The notes: a model not told the origin generated them from the sequence alone. DNA of 64,000 nucleotides from Leptospiraceae bacterium (GCA_016708435.1 JADJFV010000038.1:62001-126000), one strand, 5' to 3'; shown: positions 27,219 to 36,882, numbered from the stretch's first letter. Program-made: numbers and translations.

Positions 27219-27475
27219 ATTACCACCGATGAACACCGATAAACACGGATGGATAAATGATTTGGAATAAAATTGAAGTATGGCTATACTCAAGTTATAG
27301 TTTTTACCCCTGTCACCTCGAACAGCTTTATCGTGAGAGGTCTATCCAGCGCCTTCGTAACTATCGTTGTATTGCCAGATAGATTTCTCACGGCGCAAGC
27401 TCGGATGCAGCTAGTTCGAAATGACTGCAATAATTCCTTATCTGTGTCCATCTGTGTCCATCCGTGTTCATCTTT
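27219..27475. repeat. Nested repeats: palindrome copy C inside a GATGAACACGGAT pair
   Basis: The gap 27096-27531 holds no gene. An outer arm, ACCACCGATGAACACCGAT (27221-27240), faces a complementary arm near 27445-27475. Between them lies palindrome copy C (27310-27427) with ends CTGTCACCTCGAAC and GTTCGAAATGACTG. This suggests one element inserted within another. Confidence 0.65.
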
Positions 27476-27495
27476 AATTTTTTTTACAAAAATCC

Positions 27496-27531
27496 TTGAC
27501 ATAACATATATTCACTATTACATTGTGTAGT
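27496..27531 (+). promoter_or_regulatory. lexA promoter with possible operator
   Basis: A consensus TTGACA -35 box (27496-27501) is followed by a poor -10 region. The imperfect dyad ACTATTACATTGTGTAGT (27513-27530) abuts the ATG and could be the autoregulatory site. No ribosome site is visible, so translation may be leaderless. Confidence 0.4.
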
Positions 27532-28140
27532 ATGAAAGAACTAACTGACAAACAAGAACTTGTATTAAAATTTATCACCGGAGTCATCAAAGACAAAGGT
27601 GTTCCTCCTACCATTCGTGAGATTGGCGATGAATTTCAAATCACCGCGAAAGGTGCTTATGATCACTTAAAGGCTATCGAAAAGAAAGGCTATCTCAAGA
27701 CATCTAAAAACCAATCTCGTGCTATCGAGCTTTTACGCCATAGTGCCCAAGATGGTCTACCTGTCCGAGTAATGAGTATCCCTCTCATAGGTCGCGTTGC
27801 CGCTGGTTTGCCAATCTTCGCAGAAGAGAACATTGAAGACTATATCCCTGTTCCCGATCGTATGTCTAAGAAAGGAACTGTATTTGCTCTCAAGGTTGTA
27901 GGCGAATCCATGATAGGCGAAGGAATCAATGACGGTGATATTGCTATTATCCAGAAGAAAGAAGTCGCTCGCAATGGAGAGATAGTCGTTGCATTGATTG
28001 AAGGCGAGGCTACTCTCAAGACTTATTTCAAAGACGCTGATATGGTTAGATTAGAGCCTAGCAATAGCAAATTCAAAACGATCAAAACCAAAAAGGCTAG
28101 TATCTTAGGAAAATTGGTTGGTCTTTACAGATTTTACTAA
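27532..28140 (+). CDS. lexA: LexA repressor (SOS regulator, S24 autoprotease)
   Basis: From ATG 27532 the protein has 202 residues, the usual LexA length. The N-terminal winged helix contains 'PPTIREIGDEFQITAKGAYDHL'. The Ala91-Gly92 cleavage bond lies in 'GRVAAGLPI'. Ser126 ('VGESMIG') and Lys163 ('ATLKTYF') are the catalytic pair. With RecA filaments it self-cleaves and releases SOS genes. A longer frame from TTG 27523 overlaps the promoter and is rejected. It is followed after about 80 bp by an unrelated lipoprotein gene. Confidence 0.95.
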   Translation: MKELTDKQELVLKFITGVIKDKGVPPTIREIGDEFQITAKGAYDHLKAIEKKGYLKTSKNQSRAIELLRHSAQDGLPVRVMSIPLIGRVAAGLPIFAEENIEDYIPVPDRMSKKGTVFALKVVGESMIGEGINDGDIAIIQKKEVARNGEIVVALIEGEATLKTYFKDADMVRLEPSNSKFKTIKTKKASILGKLVGLYRFY

Positions 28141-28223
28141 GTTTTTGCATCTTAGAGAGACAATCTTAGTTTGTCCGTGAATTCCTATTGACAAAAAAAG
28201 GAAACTCACACACTCATGAATCA

Positions 28224-28514
28224 ATGAAGAGTTTCCTTCTCCCTTTTTTCTTAATCCTGTGTCTTTTTTATTCCTGCGCTCCCAAAAAAGAGCAAGTTTC
28301 TGATATAGACTTAAAGCGATTAGTCGATAGAGTAGCAATGATTCGCTTGAGTCAAAACCTAGATTTCGATCCGAGCGAAGGCAAGGCTCTCAAAACAGAT
28401 TTTCAGATATTCAATGAAGTCTGTGAAATCTTCCGCTTAGATTCAATACAAGCATTAGAAAAATTAAAATCTCAAAATCCAGAACTATACAAACAAATAA
28501 TGGCAAAACGATGA
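28224..28514 (+). CDS. Small lipoprotein
   Basis: From ATG 28224 the 96-residue product has a hydrophobic signal ending in 'LFYSC' and an acidic, helical mature part with no known motif. A TTG start at 28188 would place charged residues before the signal and is unlikely. A TTGACA sequence at 28188 may be its -35 box. Its stop overlaps the ctpA start by 4 bp, so it is probably translated together with that periplasmic protease and could be its partner or substrate. Confidence 0.75.
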   Translation: MKSFLLPFFLILCLFYSCAPKKEQVSDIDLKRLVDRVAMIRLSQNLDFDPSEGKALKTDFQIFNEVCEIFRLDSIQALEKLKSQNPELYKQIMAKR

Positions 28515-29905
28515 AAAACAAAGAACGATATATATGGATTAGCCTCGTAGCTATCTTAAGTTGCTCTCTCTTTCAACCAATCGATCGAGTGAAGGCGATT
28601 TCCACAGAGGGCGAAAAGTATTTACAAATCCTTCATGAAGTAGTGGGGTTCATTGAGACTGATTTTGTCGAATCAGTAGAAGAAAAGAACTTATACGTTG
28701 GCGCCATTAAGGGTATTGTTGCAAGTCTCGGAGATCCACACTCACGTTTCATGAGTGAGGATGAGTTTAAACATTTGCAGGACGAAACTCGTGGTAGTTT
28801 TGGTGGAGTAGGACTTGAAGTCACTCATTCAGAAGGCTCGATCCTTGTGATTTCTCCTTACGATGATACTCCTGCAATGAAAGCAGGGATTCAACCACAA
28901 GATCGCATTTTAGAAATCTCAGGCAAAAGCACAGAAAAAATGTCCATTGAAGATGCAGTTAAACTCATGAGAGGTCCTGCTGGCACAAGCGTTACAATTA
29001 AAATTAAGCGTAAATCTCAAAAGGATCCATTCCCACTCACTCTCACAAGAGAACTCATCAAGATTCAATATTTGAAATCCGCCTATCTAGAAAATGAAAA
29101 GATTGGCTACATCCGATTAACCCAATTCATGGGAAGAGAAAATAATACAGGCGGTGAATTCAAAAGAATAGTCCAAGAGTTTGCAACCAAAGAAGCTCAG
29201 GGGATAATCGTTGATTTGCGCTCAAATCCAGGCGGGCTTTTGGATTTAGCCATTGAACTCTCCGATATTTTCTTAAGACCGGATCAAGACATTGTATCTG
29301 TGAAAGGAAGAGGGGAAAAGCTGATTCGTGTTTATAAATCTTTAGACAATCAAGGAAAGGTTTTAGATGTTCCGGTTGTAGTATTATTAAATGCAGGCTC
29401 TGCGAGTGCTTCTGAAATTCTAGCCGGTGCATTGCAAGACAATAAAAGAGCCATCATTGTAGGAAATCAATCTTTCGGAAAAGGCTCTGTTCAAAACATT
29501 TATAATCTCCCTTATAAGACTGGAATTGCTTTGACGATTCAAAAATACTACACGCCGAGTGGAGTTTCCATTCACAAAAAAGGAATTACTCCAGACGTTG
29601 TGGTAAATCAAATTACACCGGATAATGACGATAAGGTGCTTATTGAAAAATTGGGAAAGACTACGATTGTTCAGAATTTTGTAAAGGATAATCCCGGTTA
29701 TTCGGAAAAGAACATCAAGGCATTTCAAGACATGCTTTCTAAGAAAGGATACAAGATGAATAAGACTATATCTCGTTATCTTCTCAAGAAAGAAAATGCA
29801 ATCGGAGAAAAAAGTCCTGTGTATGATAGAGAGTTTGATCCCCAACTAAACAAGGCAATTGAAATATTGTTAAATCCGATTACTCCAAAACCGACTTCAA
29901 TGTAA
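28511..29905 (+). CDS. ctpA: C-terminal processing protease CtpA (S41)
   Basis: The 464-residue protein has an N-terminal signal anchor (8-22), a PDZ domain (about 90-170; 'GSFGGVGLEV', 'PAMKAGIQPQDRI') and an S41 protease core. The Ser in 'NAGSASASE' (about 297-301) and Lys324 ('SFGKGSVQ') form the catalytic dyad. CtpA proteases trim or degrade envelope proteins from their C-termini in the periplasm. The gene overlaps the preceding lipoprotein gene and is followed directly by tsaD with no gap, so the three are one transcription unit. Confidence 0.93.
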   Translation: MKNKERYIWISLVAILSCSLFQPIDRVKAISTEGEKYLQILHEVVGFIETDFVESVEEKNLYVGAIKGIVASLGDPHSRFMSEDEFKHLQDETRGSFGGVGLEVTHSEGSILVISPYDDTPAMKAGIQPQDRILEISGKSTEKMSIEDAVKLMRGPAGTSVTIKIKRKSQKDPFPLTLTRELIKIQYLKSAYLENEKIGYIRLTQFMGRENNTGGEFKRIVQEFATKEAQGIIVDLRSNPGGLLDLAIELSDIFLRPDQDIVSVKGRGEKLIRVYKSLDNQGKVLDVPVVVLLNAGSASASEILAGALQDNKRAIIVGNQSFGKGSVQNIYNLPYKTGIALTIQKYYTPSGVSIHKKGITPDVVVNQITPDNDDKVLIEKLGKTTIVQNFVKDNPGYSEKNIKAFQDMLSKKGYKMNKTISRYLLKKENAIGEKSPVYDREFDPQLNKAIEILLNPITPKPTSM

Positions 29906-30913
29906 ATGCTTGGACTCGGAATTGAATCTAGCTGTGATGAAACTTCTATTGGTATTGTAGAAGACGGAAAGACATTACTCAGTCTGAAAATATTTAGCCA
30001 AATCGAAACTCACGCAGAGTTTCGAGGTGTGGTTCCTGAAATTGCATCACGCGCCCATTTAGAAAAAATCAATCTTCTTTTAGAAGAAGCACTAAAAGAT
30101 GCAAATCTAAGTTTGAGCGAATTATCGTATGTAGCCGTAACTTCTAGACCGGGATTATTAGGCTCACTCATGATAGGCGCTCAGCTTGCCCGTTGCATTT
30201 CTTTTGCTTGTAAAATTCCAATCGTCACAGTGGATCATTTAGAGGCACACTTAAATACTGTTCACTTAGAAAACAAAATTCCTACATTCCCTTATATCGG
30301 AGTTTTACTTTCGGGTGGAAATTCTTCTATCTTTATAGTAGAGGATTTTGGAAAAATGAAATTAATAGGGGATACTTCTGATGATGCGCTCGGAGAGGCA
30401 TTTGATAAAGTATCTTCTCTCTTAAATCTACCTTATCCGGGTGGACCTGCCATAGAAAAAAGAGCATTGCAACATATTAAGTCTCTAGCGGATAAGAGTC
30501 CTTTTCCCGAACTGTTAAAAGATTTGCCTTCTGATAAAATTCAATTTTCCTATAGCGGAATTAAAACAAGTGTGATGTATTATATTAAAAAACAGGAACT
30601 GGATGAATCTAAAATAAATGAAATTTGCTACCATTTTCAAAACACGGCTTTTCAGTTAGTTGAAAAAAATATTCTAAAAGCTATCAAGCTCACTGGAATC
30701 AAAACAATTGTCGCAAGTGGTGGAGTTCTTGCTAATGAAACTCTACGCAAGCGATTACAGACAATCGCAATCAAAAGGAAAATTGAGCTTTATTACCCCG
30801 AACGAAAAGTTTTATGCACAGACAATGGAGCTATGGTTGCATCCCTGGGTTACTTTCTTTTTCAAGCCGGTAAGACTGATTCTATAGATTTTAGAGTTAG
30901 CCCCAACCGCTAA
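29906..30913 (+). CDS. tsaD: tRNA t6A37 threonylcarbamoyltransferase TsaD
   Basis: The 335-residue protein is full length. It contains 'GIESSCDETS', the family signature 'VVPEIASRAHLEKI', metal ligands His111 and His115 in 'VDHLEAHL', and 'ASGGVLANETLRKRL'. TsaD transfers the threonylcarbamoyl group to A37 of ANN-decoding tRNAs, working with TsaB and TsaE, whose genes are not in this window. It starts immediately after the ctpA stop codon, without a gap. Confidence 0.95.
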   Translation: MLGLGIESSCDETSIGIVEDGKTLLSLKIFSQIETHAEFRGVVPEIASRAHLEKINLLLEEALKDANLSLSELSYVAVTSRPGLLGSLMIGAQLARCISFACKIPIVTVDHLEAHLNTVHLENKIPTFPYIGVLLSGGNSSIFIVEDFGKMKLIGDTSDDALGEAFDKVSSLLNLPYPGGPAIEKRALQHIKSLADKSPFPELLKDLPSDKIQFSYSGIKTSVMYYIKKQELDESKINEICYHFQNTAFQLVEKNILKAIKLTGIKTIVASGGVLANETLRKRLQTIAIKRKIELYYPERKVLCTDNGAMVASLGYFLFQAGKTDSIDFRVSPNR

Positions 30914-31000
30914 ATAGAAAAATAGATTTACACTTCTTGGCTAATAATTATTCTTTCATGTGAATTGAACATTGTTTATAATTAGGGAATTAGGAGAATT

Positions 31001-31771
31001 ATGAAATTAAAATTAAACTGGGTGCCCAATGCACTTTCTCTTGGAAATCTAACTCTTGGATTCGTATCCATGTTAATTGCATCGGAAGTTACCACTGCGA
31101 GTCAAAATAGCTCACAAGTATTCTTACTCTCTGGAATTTTTATTATCCTAGCCGCTCTCTTTGATGGCTTTGATGGAATGGCAGCAAGAGCGTTAAATGC
31201 TACATCGGCTTTGGGAGCAGAATTGGATACTCTTGCCGATTTGACTACATTTGGAATTGCTCCGGGCTACTTGACTTATAAAATGATTTTGGAAAATTTT
31301 AAATTTGACTTCTTTGGAACGGGAGAACTCTTTCCTTATGGAATGTTAGTTGCGTCTATCTTTCCAATCTGTGCCGCCTATCGCTTAGCTCGATTTACTG
31401 TTTCTCATGATCCAACGTCTTTTACTGGTTTGCCTTCTCCTATCGCTGGAGTTATCGTTGGGTTATTTCCAGTTGCGTTTCCGAATAATGTGATTTCTAG
31501 TTTTATAACGATACCAAGTTTTATTGCAGTTGCTTTGCTTATGGTGTCTAAGATACGTTATTCTAAACCACAAGTTGCCATCAGAGGAAAGTTTACAAAG
31601 GGGAGAATCCTAATTATCCTCGCAGGCTTTGGAGTATTGTTTTTCTTTTTAGGCTTACCTAAGATTCCTTTTGTGATGTATGGAATTCTAGTTTTCTATG
31701 TATCATCTGGAATCATCAGTCTTATTATTCAGTTCATTCAAGATTTTTATCCTGATGGTGAAGAAAAATAG
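31001..31771 (+). CDS. pssA: CDP-diacylglycerol-serine O-phosphatidyltransferase
   Basis: The 256-residue membrane enzyme has the CDP-alcohol phosphotransferase motif DGX2ARX8GX3DX3D at about 50-72 (Asp-Gly-Met-Ala-Ala-Arg ... Ala-Asp). It starts with 'WVPNALSLGNLTLGF', typical of PssA. About seven to eight helices follow. It makes phosphatidylserine, the precursor of phosphatidylethanolamine. An AGGAG site precedes the ATG, and TATAAT at 30977-30982 may be its -10 box, though the -35 is weak. Confidence 0.92.
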   Translation: MKLKLNWVPNALSLGNLTLGFVSMLIASEVTTASQNSSQVFLLSGIFIILAALFDGFDGMAARALNATSALGAELDTLADLTTFGIAPGYLTYKMILENFKFDFFGTGELFPYGMLVASIFPICAAYRLARFTVSHDPTSFTGLPSPIAGVIVGLFPVAFPNNVISSFITIPSFIAVALLMVSKIRYSKPQVAIRGKFTKGRILIILAGFGVLFFFLGLPKIPFVMYGILVFYVSSGIISLIIQFIQDFYPDGEEK

Positions 31772-31780
31772 TGTTTTGTG

Positions 31781-32227
31781 CTAATTCTTTTTTCTAATTT
31801 GAAAACGAACTACACGATTTTCCGGGTCAAATAAATCTCGTCCTATAAACTTATTCGGATCAGGATCTGCAATTGCTTTCATTTTATCTTTTGGAATCCC
31901 ATAATCGGAAAGCAATTGCCTCACCGAATCTGCTCTATCTAACGAAAGTTTTTCCCTGTTAGGCGGTATCTCTGTCGCATCCATCTTTCCACTAATTTCT
32001 AGGTAGTATCCATCTGGACTCTTTTTTAGAATTGAATCTATTTTATTGCAAAATTTCTTACACCAGTCTTGTGCATACTCTTTCTTTAATTCAGGACGTC
32101 CTGGCATGAAACCAGAAAGAAAAGGTGTTTCTGGATAATGAATATTATCCAGAGATTGATTTTGTATATATATACATTTCAAAAAAATAAATAGAAATAT
32201 TAATTTTAAAAATAAAGTCCAATTCAT
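31781..32227 (-). CDS. Small OmpA-like domain protein
   Basis: The 148-residue protein has an N-terminal hydrophobic segment (5-20) that may be a signal peptide. The C-terminal OmpA-like fold reads 'YLEISGKMDATEIPPNREKLSLDRADSVRQLLSDYGIPKDK', ending 'NRVVRFQIRK'. OmpA domains bind peptidoglycan. The domain is short and two cysteines (about 56 and 60) precede it. It is the last gene of the minus-strand unit 31781-36882, 30 bp after the outer-membrane barrel gene, so it may tether that protein to the wall. Confidence 0.75.
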   Translation of the reverse strand: MNWTLFLKLIFLFIFLKCIYIQNQSLDNIHYPETPFLSGFMPGRPELKKEYAQDWCKKFCNKIDSILKKSPDGYYLEISGKMDATEIPPNREKLSLDRADSVRQLLSDYGIPKDKMKAIADPDPNKFIGRDLFDPENRVVRFQIRKKN

Positions 32228-32257
32228 ACTATCTCCTGGAGTTAAGTTTAATCATAT

Positions 32258-33787
32258 CTAAAACTTATATTCCGCCGTTAAAAATGCTTCTTTCAAATAG
32301 CTTCCGGCTCTGCTGTCCATGAGCGCCTTAAGACCGTTACCCGTTTCGAAATAACCGGAACGAAACAATAGTTGAAAATCACTTAGAACATTCCATCTGA
32401 GATTCAAATTGTATTCTCTTCCCATAAAATTAGAAGTTTCCTTAGAATAAAAAATATTGTAATCACGATTGTTTTCGATAATGGGAGAACGATTTGCGTA
32501 TAAATGATAGTAGCCTACAGTAAGTTCGAAAGGGCCCGGGACGATAATGTTCACAAAGCTTCCTACTTCATATAGTCCACTCATATTATTAGCGCTAAAT
32601 AAGGCGTAACCACCGGTAAAATCTATTGCAATATTGGAAATTGTAAAGTCCGGGAAAATCGTTCTATACCCACCGCCCTTATAACCGGCTGGCACTCCAT
32701 CTTTACTATATCCGGGACGACCGGTAGTGCCGACCCCAATTAGGTTAAGTTTAATCTCCCGATTATAACTATACGATACTTGAAAATCCCAAAGTCCACC
32801 GCTAATTGAATAATGATTTCTTTGTTGATACACTTCCTGCTCATTTGGATTTCTTACAGAGCGGAGTGCTTTCAAATTTCCATGATTGTAAATTCCATGA
32901 GCCATAATTGTGAAAGTTCCATAACGCCACTCATTAAAGATTCCCCACCAATAAAGATTTCCTGTTTCTCGAAAAAGATCAGTTTGATCATTGTCAATAG
33001 AAGAATAATTGTAAAGCTCAAGACTGTATCCGCTTGTTGGTAAGAATTTTGCCTTTAAGAAAAATACATTTACATTTTGTCTTTTATCGTTAAAACCATT
33101 TCCATCTAAATCTGCCGCAGTTCTTTCACGGGTGCGAATCCAACCACCTTCTAGTGTTAGCTTGTAACTAGGAATCCCTTTTGTCATAACTGCACCGCTT
33201 CCAATGGCAAACACCAATCTACCTAGAGCAGAAGAAAAAAATTGAATTCCATATCTAGAAGTAAAATCATATTCCTTTAGCTTAACGTTGATATAAAGAA
33301 AATTGCTCCTGAGGTTAACAGGCGTTTGCTGTCCTAGCTCACCTCCTGTTCCACTACCTAATACAGAAGGATTGTTTCTGTCGGCATTGGAAATAGACTT
33401 TCCACCAAATGTCATATCACCGATTTGAACTCCTGCAAATCCGTCGAAGTATTGAGAAGTAAAGAATTCAAAGTTAAGCAAGACTCTCGAATCAAAATAA
33501 TTGAGCTTTTCATTTCTTGGAGTAAGTGTGCTTGGTTTACCTGTTAGCCGCGCTGCCGTTTCTGCGTTTAGCATTTTAGCATTGGAAGAATCCAGAGCAC
33601 TTGCTTCTAGGGGAGGATTGTAATAGGGGTAGGTTGGATTCTGGCGGCTAAGCAGTGTATCCCTACTCAGTGCAAAACCGCGAAATCGCATTGTGCCAGT
33701 AATATTAAACTTTCTTTGTTGTTCTGGCTCATCCGCAAAAATGGGCATTAGAATAAAAAGAAGAATAGGAAAAAGAAAAATCTTCAT
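32258..33787 (-). CDS. Outer-membrane beta-barrel protein, porin-like
   Basis: The 509-residue protein has a signal peptide ('LFPILLFILMPIFA|DEP'), then many alternating amphipathic strands rich in Tyr, Phe and Gly. It ends in Phe ('TAEYKF'), as outer-membrane barrels do. 'TMRFRGFALSRD' at the first strand resembles alginate-export-type porins, but this is weak. It starts 3 bp after the solute-binding protein gene stop codon, which suggests joint uptake of one substrate. Confidence 0.75.
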   Translation of the reverse strand: MKIFLFPILLFILMPIFADEPEQQRKFNITGTMRFRGFALSRDTLLSRQNPTYPYYNPPLEASALDSSNAKMLNAETAARLTGKPSTLTPRNEKLNYFDSRVLLNFEFFTSQYFDGFAGVQIGDMTFGGKSISNADRNNPSVLGSGTGGELGQQTPVNLRSNFLYINVKLKEYDFTSRYGIQFFSSALGRLVFAIGSGAVMTKGIPSYKLTLEGGWIRTRERTAADLDGNGFNDKRQNVNVFFLKAKFLPTSGYSLELYNYSSIDNDQTDLFRETGNLYWWGIFNEWRYGTFTIMAHGIYNHGNLKALRSVRNPNEQEVYQQRNHYSISGGLWDFQVSYSYNREIKLNLIGVGTTGRPGYSKDGVPAGYKGGGYRTIFPDFTISNIAIDFTGGYALFSANNMSGLYEVGSFVNIIVPGPFELTVGYYHLYANRSPIIENNRDYNIFYSKETSNFMGREYNLNLRWNVLSDFQLLFRSGYFETGNGLKALMDSRAGSYLKEAFLTAEYKF

Positions 33788-33790
33788 GCA

Positions 33791-34633
33791 TTAACGAACC
33801 CATGCATTATTATTGAAATACTTTTCCTTTAACCGATTAATTTGTCCTGTTCTTTTCATTTCTCTAATAAAAAAATTGGCTTCATTCAGTAGCTCTAGAT
33901 CATTCTTGCGTGTATTTATGCTTAGCTGCTTTTCTACCACACTGCCTACGACCGGTTGCATTTTTATTTTTAAAGAGGGATTTCTTTGTATTAACCCTTC
34001 TAAGTAAAGATTATCAGCCACATAACAATTGATTTCATTTTCATTGAGTGCATTGAGTGCTGCTTCATCTGTTGGATAAGATTTAATGGTAACTCTTGGA
34101 AAGTTTTCCTTTGCAAATTCTAAATTGGAAGTGCTATCCTTTGCTCCCATGACTAAACCAGAAAGAGCTTTTAGATCGTATAAGTTCCTGTAGGTTTTAT
34201 TTGTAACCACTTGCCCTTCTGACTCAGCGGGTAATATTGATTTGCTTACAAGAGCGCCGGGAGAGGTGGAATAATACGAATCACTAAAGCCAAGTTGTTG
34301 ACCTCGTTTTATACTAGATGAATTACCAAAAGAAATATCTACTCGACCAGTTTTGATCGCACGGGCATGATCTGCAAATGTTAGAAGTGGGACTATTTCT
34401 TTTAATGTAACACCTAAGTAGTCTGCAAACGCTTTTGCTAATTCAACCTCAAAGCCAGGATAATCTGGTTTAGGGTTCTTAATATAATATGGCTCATAAT
34501 CTGCACCCACGGAAACAATGATCTCTTTCTTTTTTAGAATTTTATACAACTGTGAATTTTCATCCGCAATTAAAAAACTAAAAGGCAGCGTAAATAATAA
34601 AACGAAACAAATTGAAAGGAATTTATTACCCAT
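33791..34633 (-). CDS. Periplasmic solute-binding protein family 3
   Basis: The 280-residue protein has a signal peptide and a family 3 binding fold: 'VGADYEPYYIKNPKPDYPGFEVELAKAFADYLG', 'FADHARAIKTGRVDISFG', and 'LNALNENEINCYVADN'. Such proteins bind amino acids or other small polar ligands for ABC transport or signalling. No ABC permease or ATPase gene of that type is in the operon, so it may deliver ligand to the adjacent membrane protein (34648-35925) or act as a sensor. It lies 14 bp after that gene. Confidence 0.85.
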   Translation of the reverse strand: MGNKFLSICFVLLFTLPFSFLIADENSQLYKILKKKEIIVSVGADYEPYYIKNPKPDYPGFEVELAKAFADYLGVTLKEIVPLLTFADHARAIKTGRVDISFGNSSSIKRGQQLGFSDSYYSTSPGALVSKSILPAESEGQVVTNKTYRNLYDLKALSGLVMGAKDSTSNLEFAKENFPRVTIKSYPTDEAALNALNENEINCYVADNLYLEGLIQRNPSLKIKMQPVVGSVVEKQLSINTRKNDLELLNEANFFIREMKRTGQINRLKEKYFNNNAWVR

Positions 34634-34647
34634 AATGAGTCAATAAA

Positions 34648-35925
34648 TTATAGATTTATTGTTTTGTCGATAATATTCTGATTTTTCAGAATGAATGTAT
34701 TCAGTGTCAAAAGTAAAAAGAGGCAGGTGATGAATACGATCACTCCTATAGTAGATAACAGAATGAAGAGGAGGTTTTTCATAAATCGGTATTGTAAGAA
34801 GGAAAGGCTTACAAGAATATTACTCGTCGTGGATAACTCTTCTTCTCTTCCAATATTATAATAATTTCTCACATAGAAAACAGAAAGTAATATGATCATA
34901 ATAAAAAGTAAAATTCCAAATTCCGCACTATAATGCTTTTGGAGAGAAAATAATGGAATGTAAACTACATTGCCCACGAATACTCCTGCAAAAATAATGT
35001 AGAAAAAATGAAGTGCAATTTTTAAAAAAGAAGATTCCTTTTTGACTTCTACCCCAATGCCCTTGATTGCCGGTCTAGCATTGTTTTCTTCATCATTGTA
35101 AGAGGCTAGAAGAAGTGAGTTAAACTTAAATGCTGGTGATTCTGTTAATTTTAAGAAGCGATTCAATCTATAAATCAACCAGAAGAATATTTCAGTAAAT
35201 GAACCGTAAATTAAAAATGCTGCCCCAAAAACAATTGCAGAAATGAAAATCGAAGAAGAAGAATTCAGAAACTCAACAAAGAGTCCGAATACAAATCCAC
35301 TTAGAAGTAGAGTCAAATTGGTGTAAGCCAGAACTTTCTTTGAAAAGAAAATCTCAAAAAATCGCAAGAAAGAATGAACAATTGACATTGTCACGAGTAT
35401 AAAAACACTGAGATGGAAAATAAATAATGGAACCCCAATGAAAGGCACATAGTAGGCGAGAACCAAAGACCGCGCAAGATAATAGGCAAACGTAAAGAAG
35501 GAAATGAAAAGTAAAATTCTACTTATAAAAACAGAAAACCAGGCTTCTTTTAAAATGGAAATCATTGTAGAAAAACAAAGTGCTATGATAAATAAATTTA
35601 CAGCTAAACCAATCTTCTGACCGATCAAGAGACTTTCGATTTTCTCAATTGTCTTTTCTAGTCTTCCATCATTTGGAGTATACTCATCATTTACCTCTTG
35701 AAGCAGTGAATTCAAAAAGAATATTTTGAATACAATCCCTTTTTTCATTTCCAAAGTCGGAGGTTTAGCGACTGGTTCTTCTTCTAGTGGCAAAGTATCT
35801 ATTTGCCGCTCCCGAACAAGGTTACCCGGGTCAAAGTCGATTGTAATATTGAGTAAAATGCTTTCCAGAGAAAAAAGAAGTATTAATAGCGAGATAAATA
35901 GAATGATTTTCTTTGTTTTATTCAT
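34648..35925 (-). CDS. Polytopic membrane protein, unknown
   Basis: The 425-residue protein has an N-terminal helix (8-27), a roughly 75-residue extracytoplasmic stretch rich in Pro and Glu, then about nine helices and a cytoplasmic loop around 285-305. A first helix, outer domain and multi-helix bundle resembles sensory membrane domains, but no motif is recognised. It lies between a tail-anchored protein and a solute-binding protein gene, 3 and 14 bp away, so all three are probably translated together and may form one complex. Confidence 0.65.
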   Translation of the reverse strand: MNKTKKIILFISLLILLFSLESILLNITIDFDPGNLVRERQIDTLPLEEEPVAKPPTLEMKKGIVFKIFFLNSLLQEVNDEYTPNDGRLEKTIEKIESLLIGQKIGLAVNLFIIALCFSTMISILKEAWFSVFISRILLFISFFTFAYYLARSLVLAYYVPFIGVPLFIFHLSVFILVTMSIVHSFLRFFEIFFSKKVLAYTNLTLLLSGFVFGLFVEFLNSSSSIFISAIVFGAAFLIYGSFTEIFFWLIYRLNRFLKLTESPAFKFNSLLLASYNDEENNARPAIKGIGVEVKKESSFLKIALHFFYIIFAGVFVGNVVYIPLFSLQKHYSAEFGILLFIMIILLSVFYVRNYYNIGREEELSTTSNILVSLSFLQYRFMKNLLFILLSTIGVIVFITCLFLLLTLNTFILKNQNIIDKTINL

Positions 35926-35928
35926 GAT

Positions 35929-36882
35929 TTATAGGAATATATAAGTGAGTATCCACGCAACAATTAAAAGACCGACAATCGCTGCAATGCCTACAGTGCC
36001 TAAGCTTAAATGAAATGGTTTTTTAGGCTTTCTGTCTTCTAATATTTCGGAATCTGGTTTTCGTTTGATAGTTGTGGCTAATGTCTCGAAGCCTGCTAAT
36101 TTTACTTTAACCGTTGTTTCTTTTTCGGAGTAACGACCAAACACTCCATCGGTAATTTTAATAAGTGCGTCCACTTCAGTGGGGCTTTTTTTTATTTCAA
36201 TGATAGTTGCAGGCACGGGTCGAATAATACCGCCATCGTCTTTTAAAGAGAGGAGATTAATGACGCTATTTGCTGCCTCACTATCGGGAGAAAATTTTAC
36301 CATAATTCGATCACCAATTCGAAGTTCGTCAACGCGAGTCCCTGTCACGGGAGATAGAATATAAGTAAAATTAGCCACAAGGGAGCCGGGTGGAATTAAC
36401 CCTTCTGCAAATTCCTTGTCTTTGTTTTTATCTGATAGCTCTTCTCTTGCTGCTGATGCATCTAGCTCATCTCTTTCAATTGGATGAAATATTGTATTGA
36501 TTAAATAATCCCCTTTGCCAAGAACTTTCGATAGATTTTGTTTTAAGAGATCATTTAGTTTTTCAGAATTATCGTATTCTAAATAATACATCATTTCTAC
36601 TAAATAGCTTTCTGAGTTAAATGAATTTTTGAAAGAATTGACGAGTGTCAGAGTTGCGCTTTGAACGTGATTGCCTTCAAACATGAATTTTTGAATTCGA
36701 TTGACTACGTCTTTGTAAGTATAATCAGAATTAATATTGATTAATTCATTGGAATGAGAAACTAAAGTCTCGAATCTTTCAATGATGTTTTTTTGCTTAT
36801 TGGCAACACCAGCAAAAACCACAAAGGTTCTTTGAATGCTATCTCTTGCTACAAATTTAATGAAGTATAAATCGCTAGGCAT
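35929..36882 (-). CDS. Tail-anchored cytoplasmic protein, unknown
   Basis: The 317-residue protein has no signal peptide. Helical residues 1-150 precede a beta-rich domain (165-275) with 'RIGDRIMVKFSPDS' and 'PATIIEIKKSPTEVDALIKITDGVFGRYSEKET'. A single C-terminal helix (295-316) would anchor it in the membrane with the bulk in the cytoplasm. First gene of the five-gene envelope unit. Function unknown. Confidence 0.65.
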   Translation of the reverse strand: MPSDLYFIKFVARDSIQRTFVVFAGVANKQKNIIERFETLVSHSNELININSDYTYKDVVNRIQKFMFEGNHVQSATLTLVNSFKNSFNSESYLVEMMYYLEYDNSEKLNDLLKQNLSKVLGKGDYLINTIFHPIERDELDASAAREELSDKNKDKEFAEGLIPPGSLVANFTYILSPVTGTRVDELRIGDRIMVKFSPDSEAANSVINLLSLKDDGGIIRPVPATIIEIKKSPTEVDALIKITDGVFGRYSEKETTVKVKLAGFETLATTIKRKPDSEILEDRKPKKPFHLSLGTVGIAAIVGLLIVAWILTYIFL

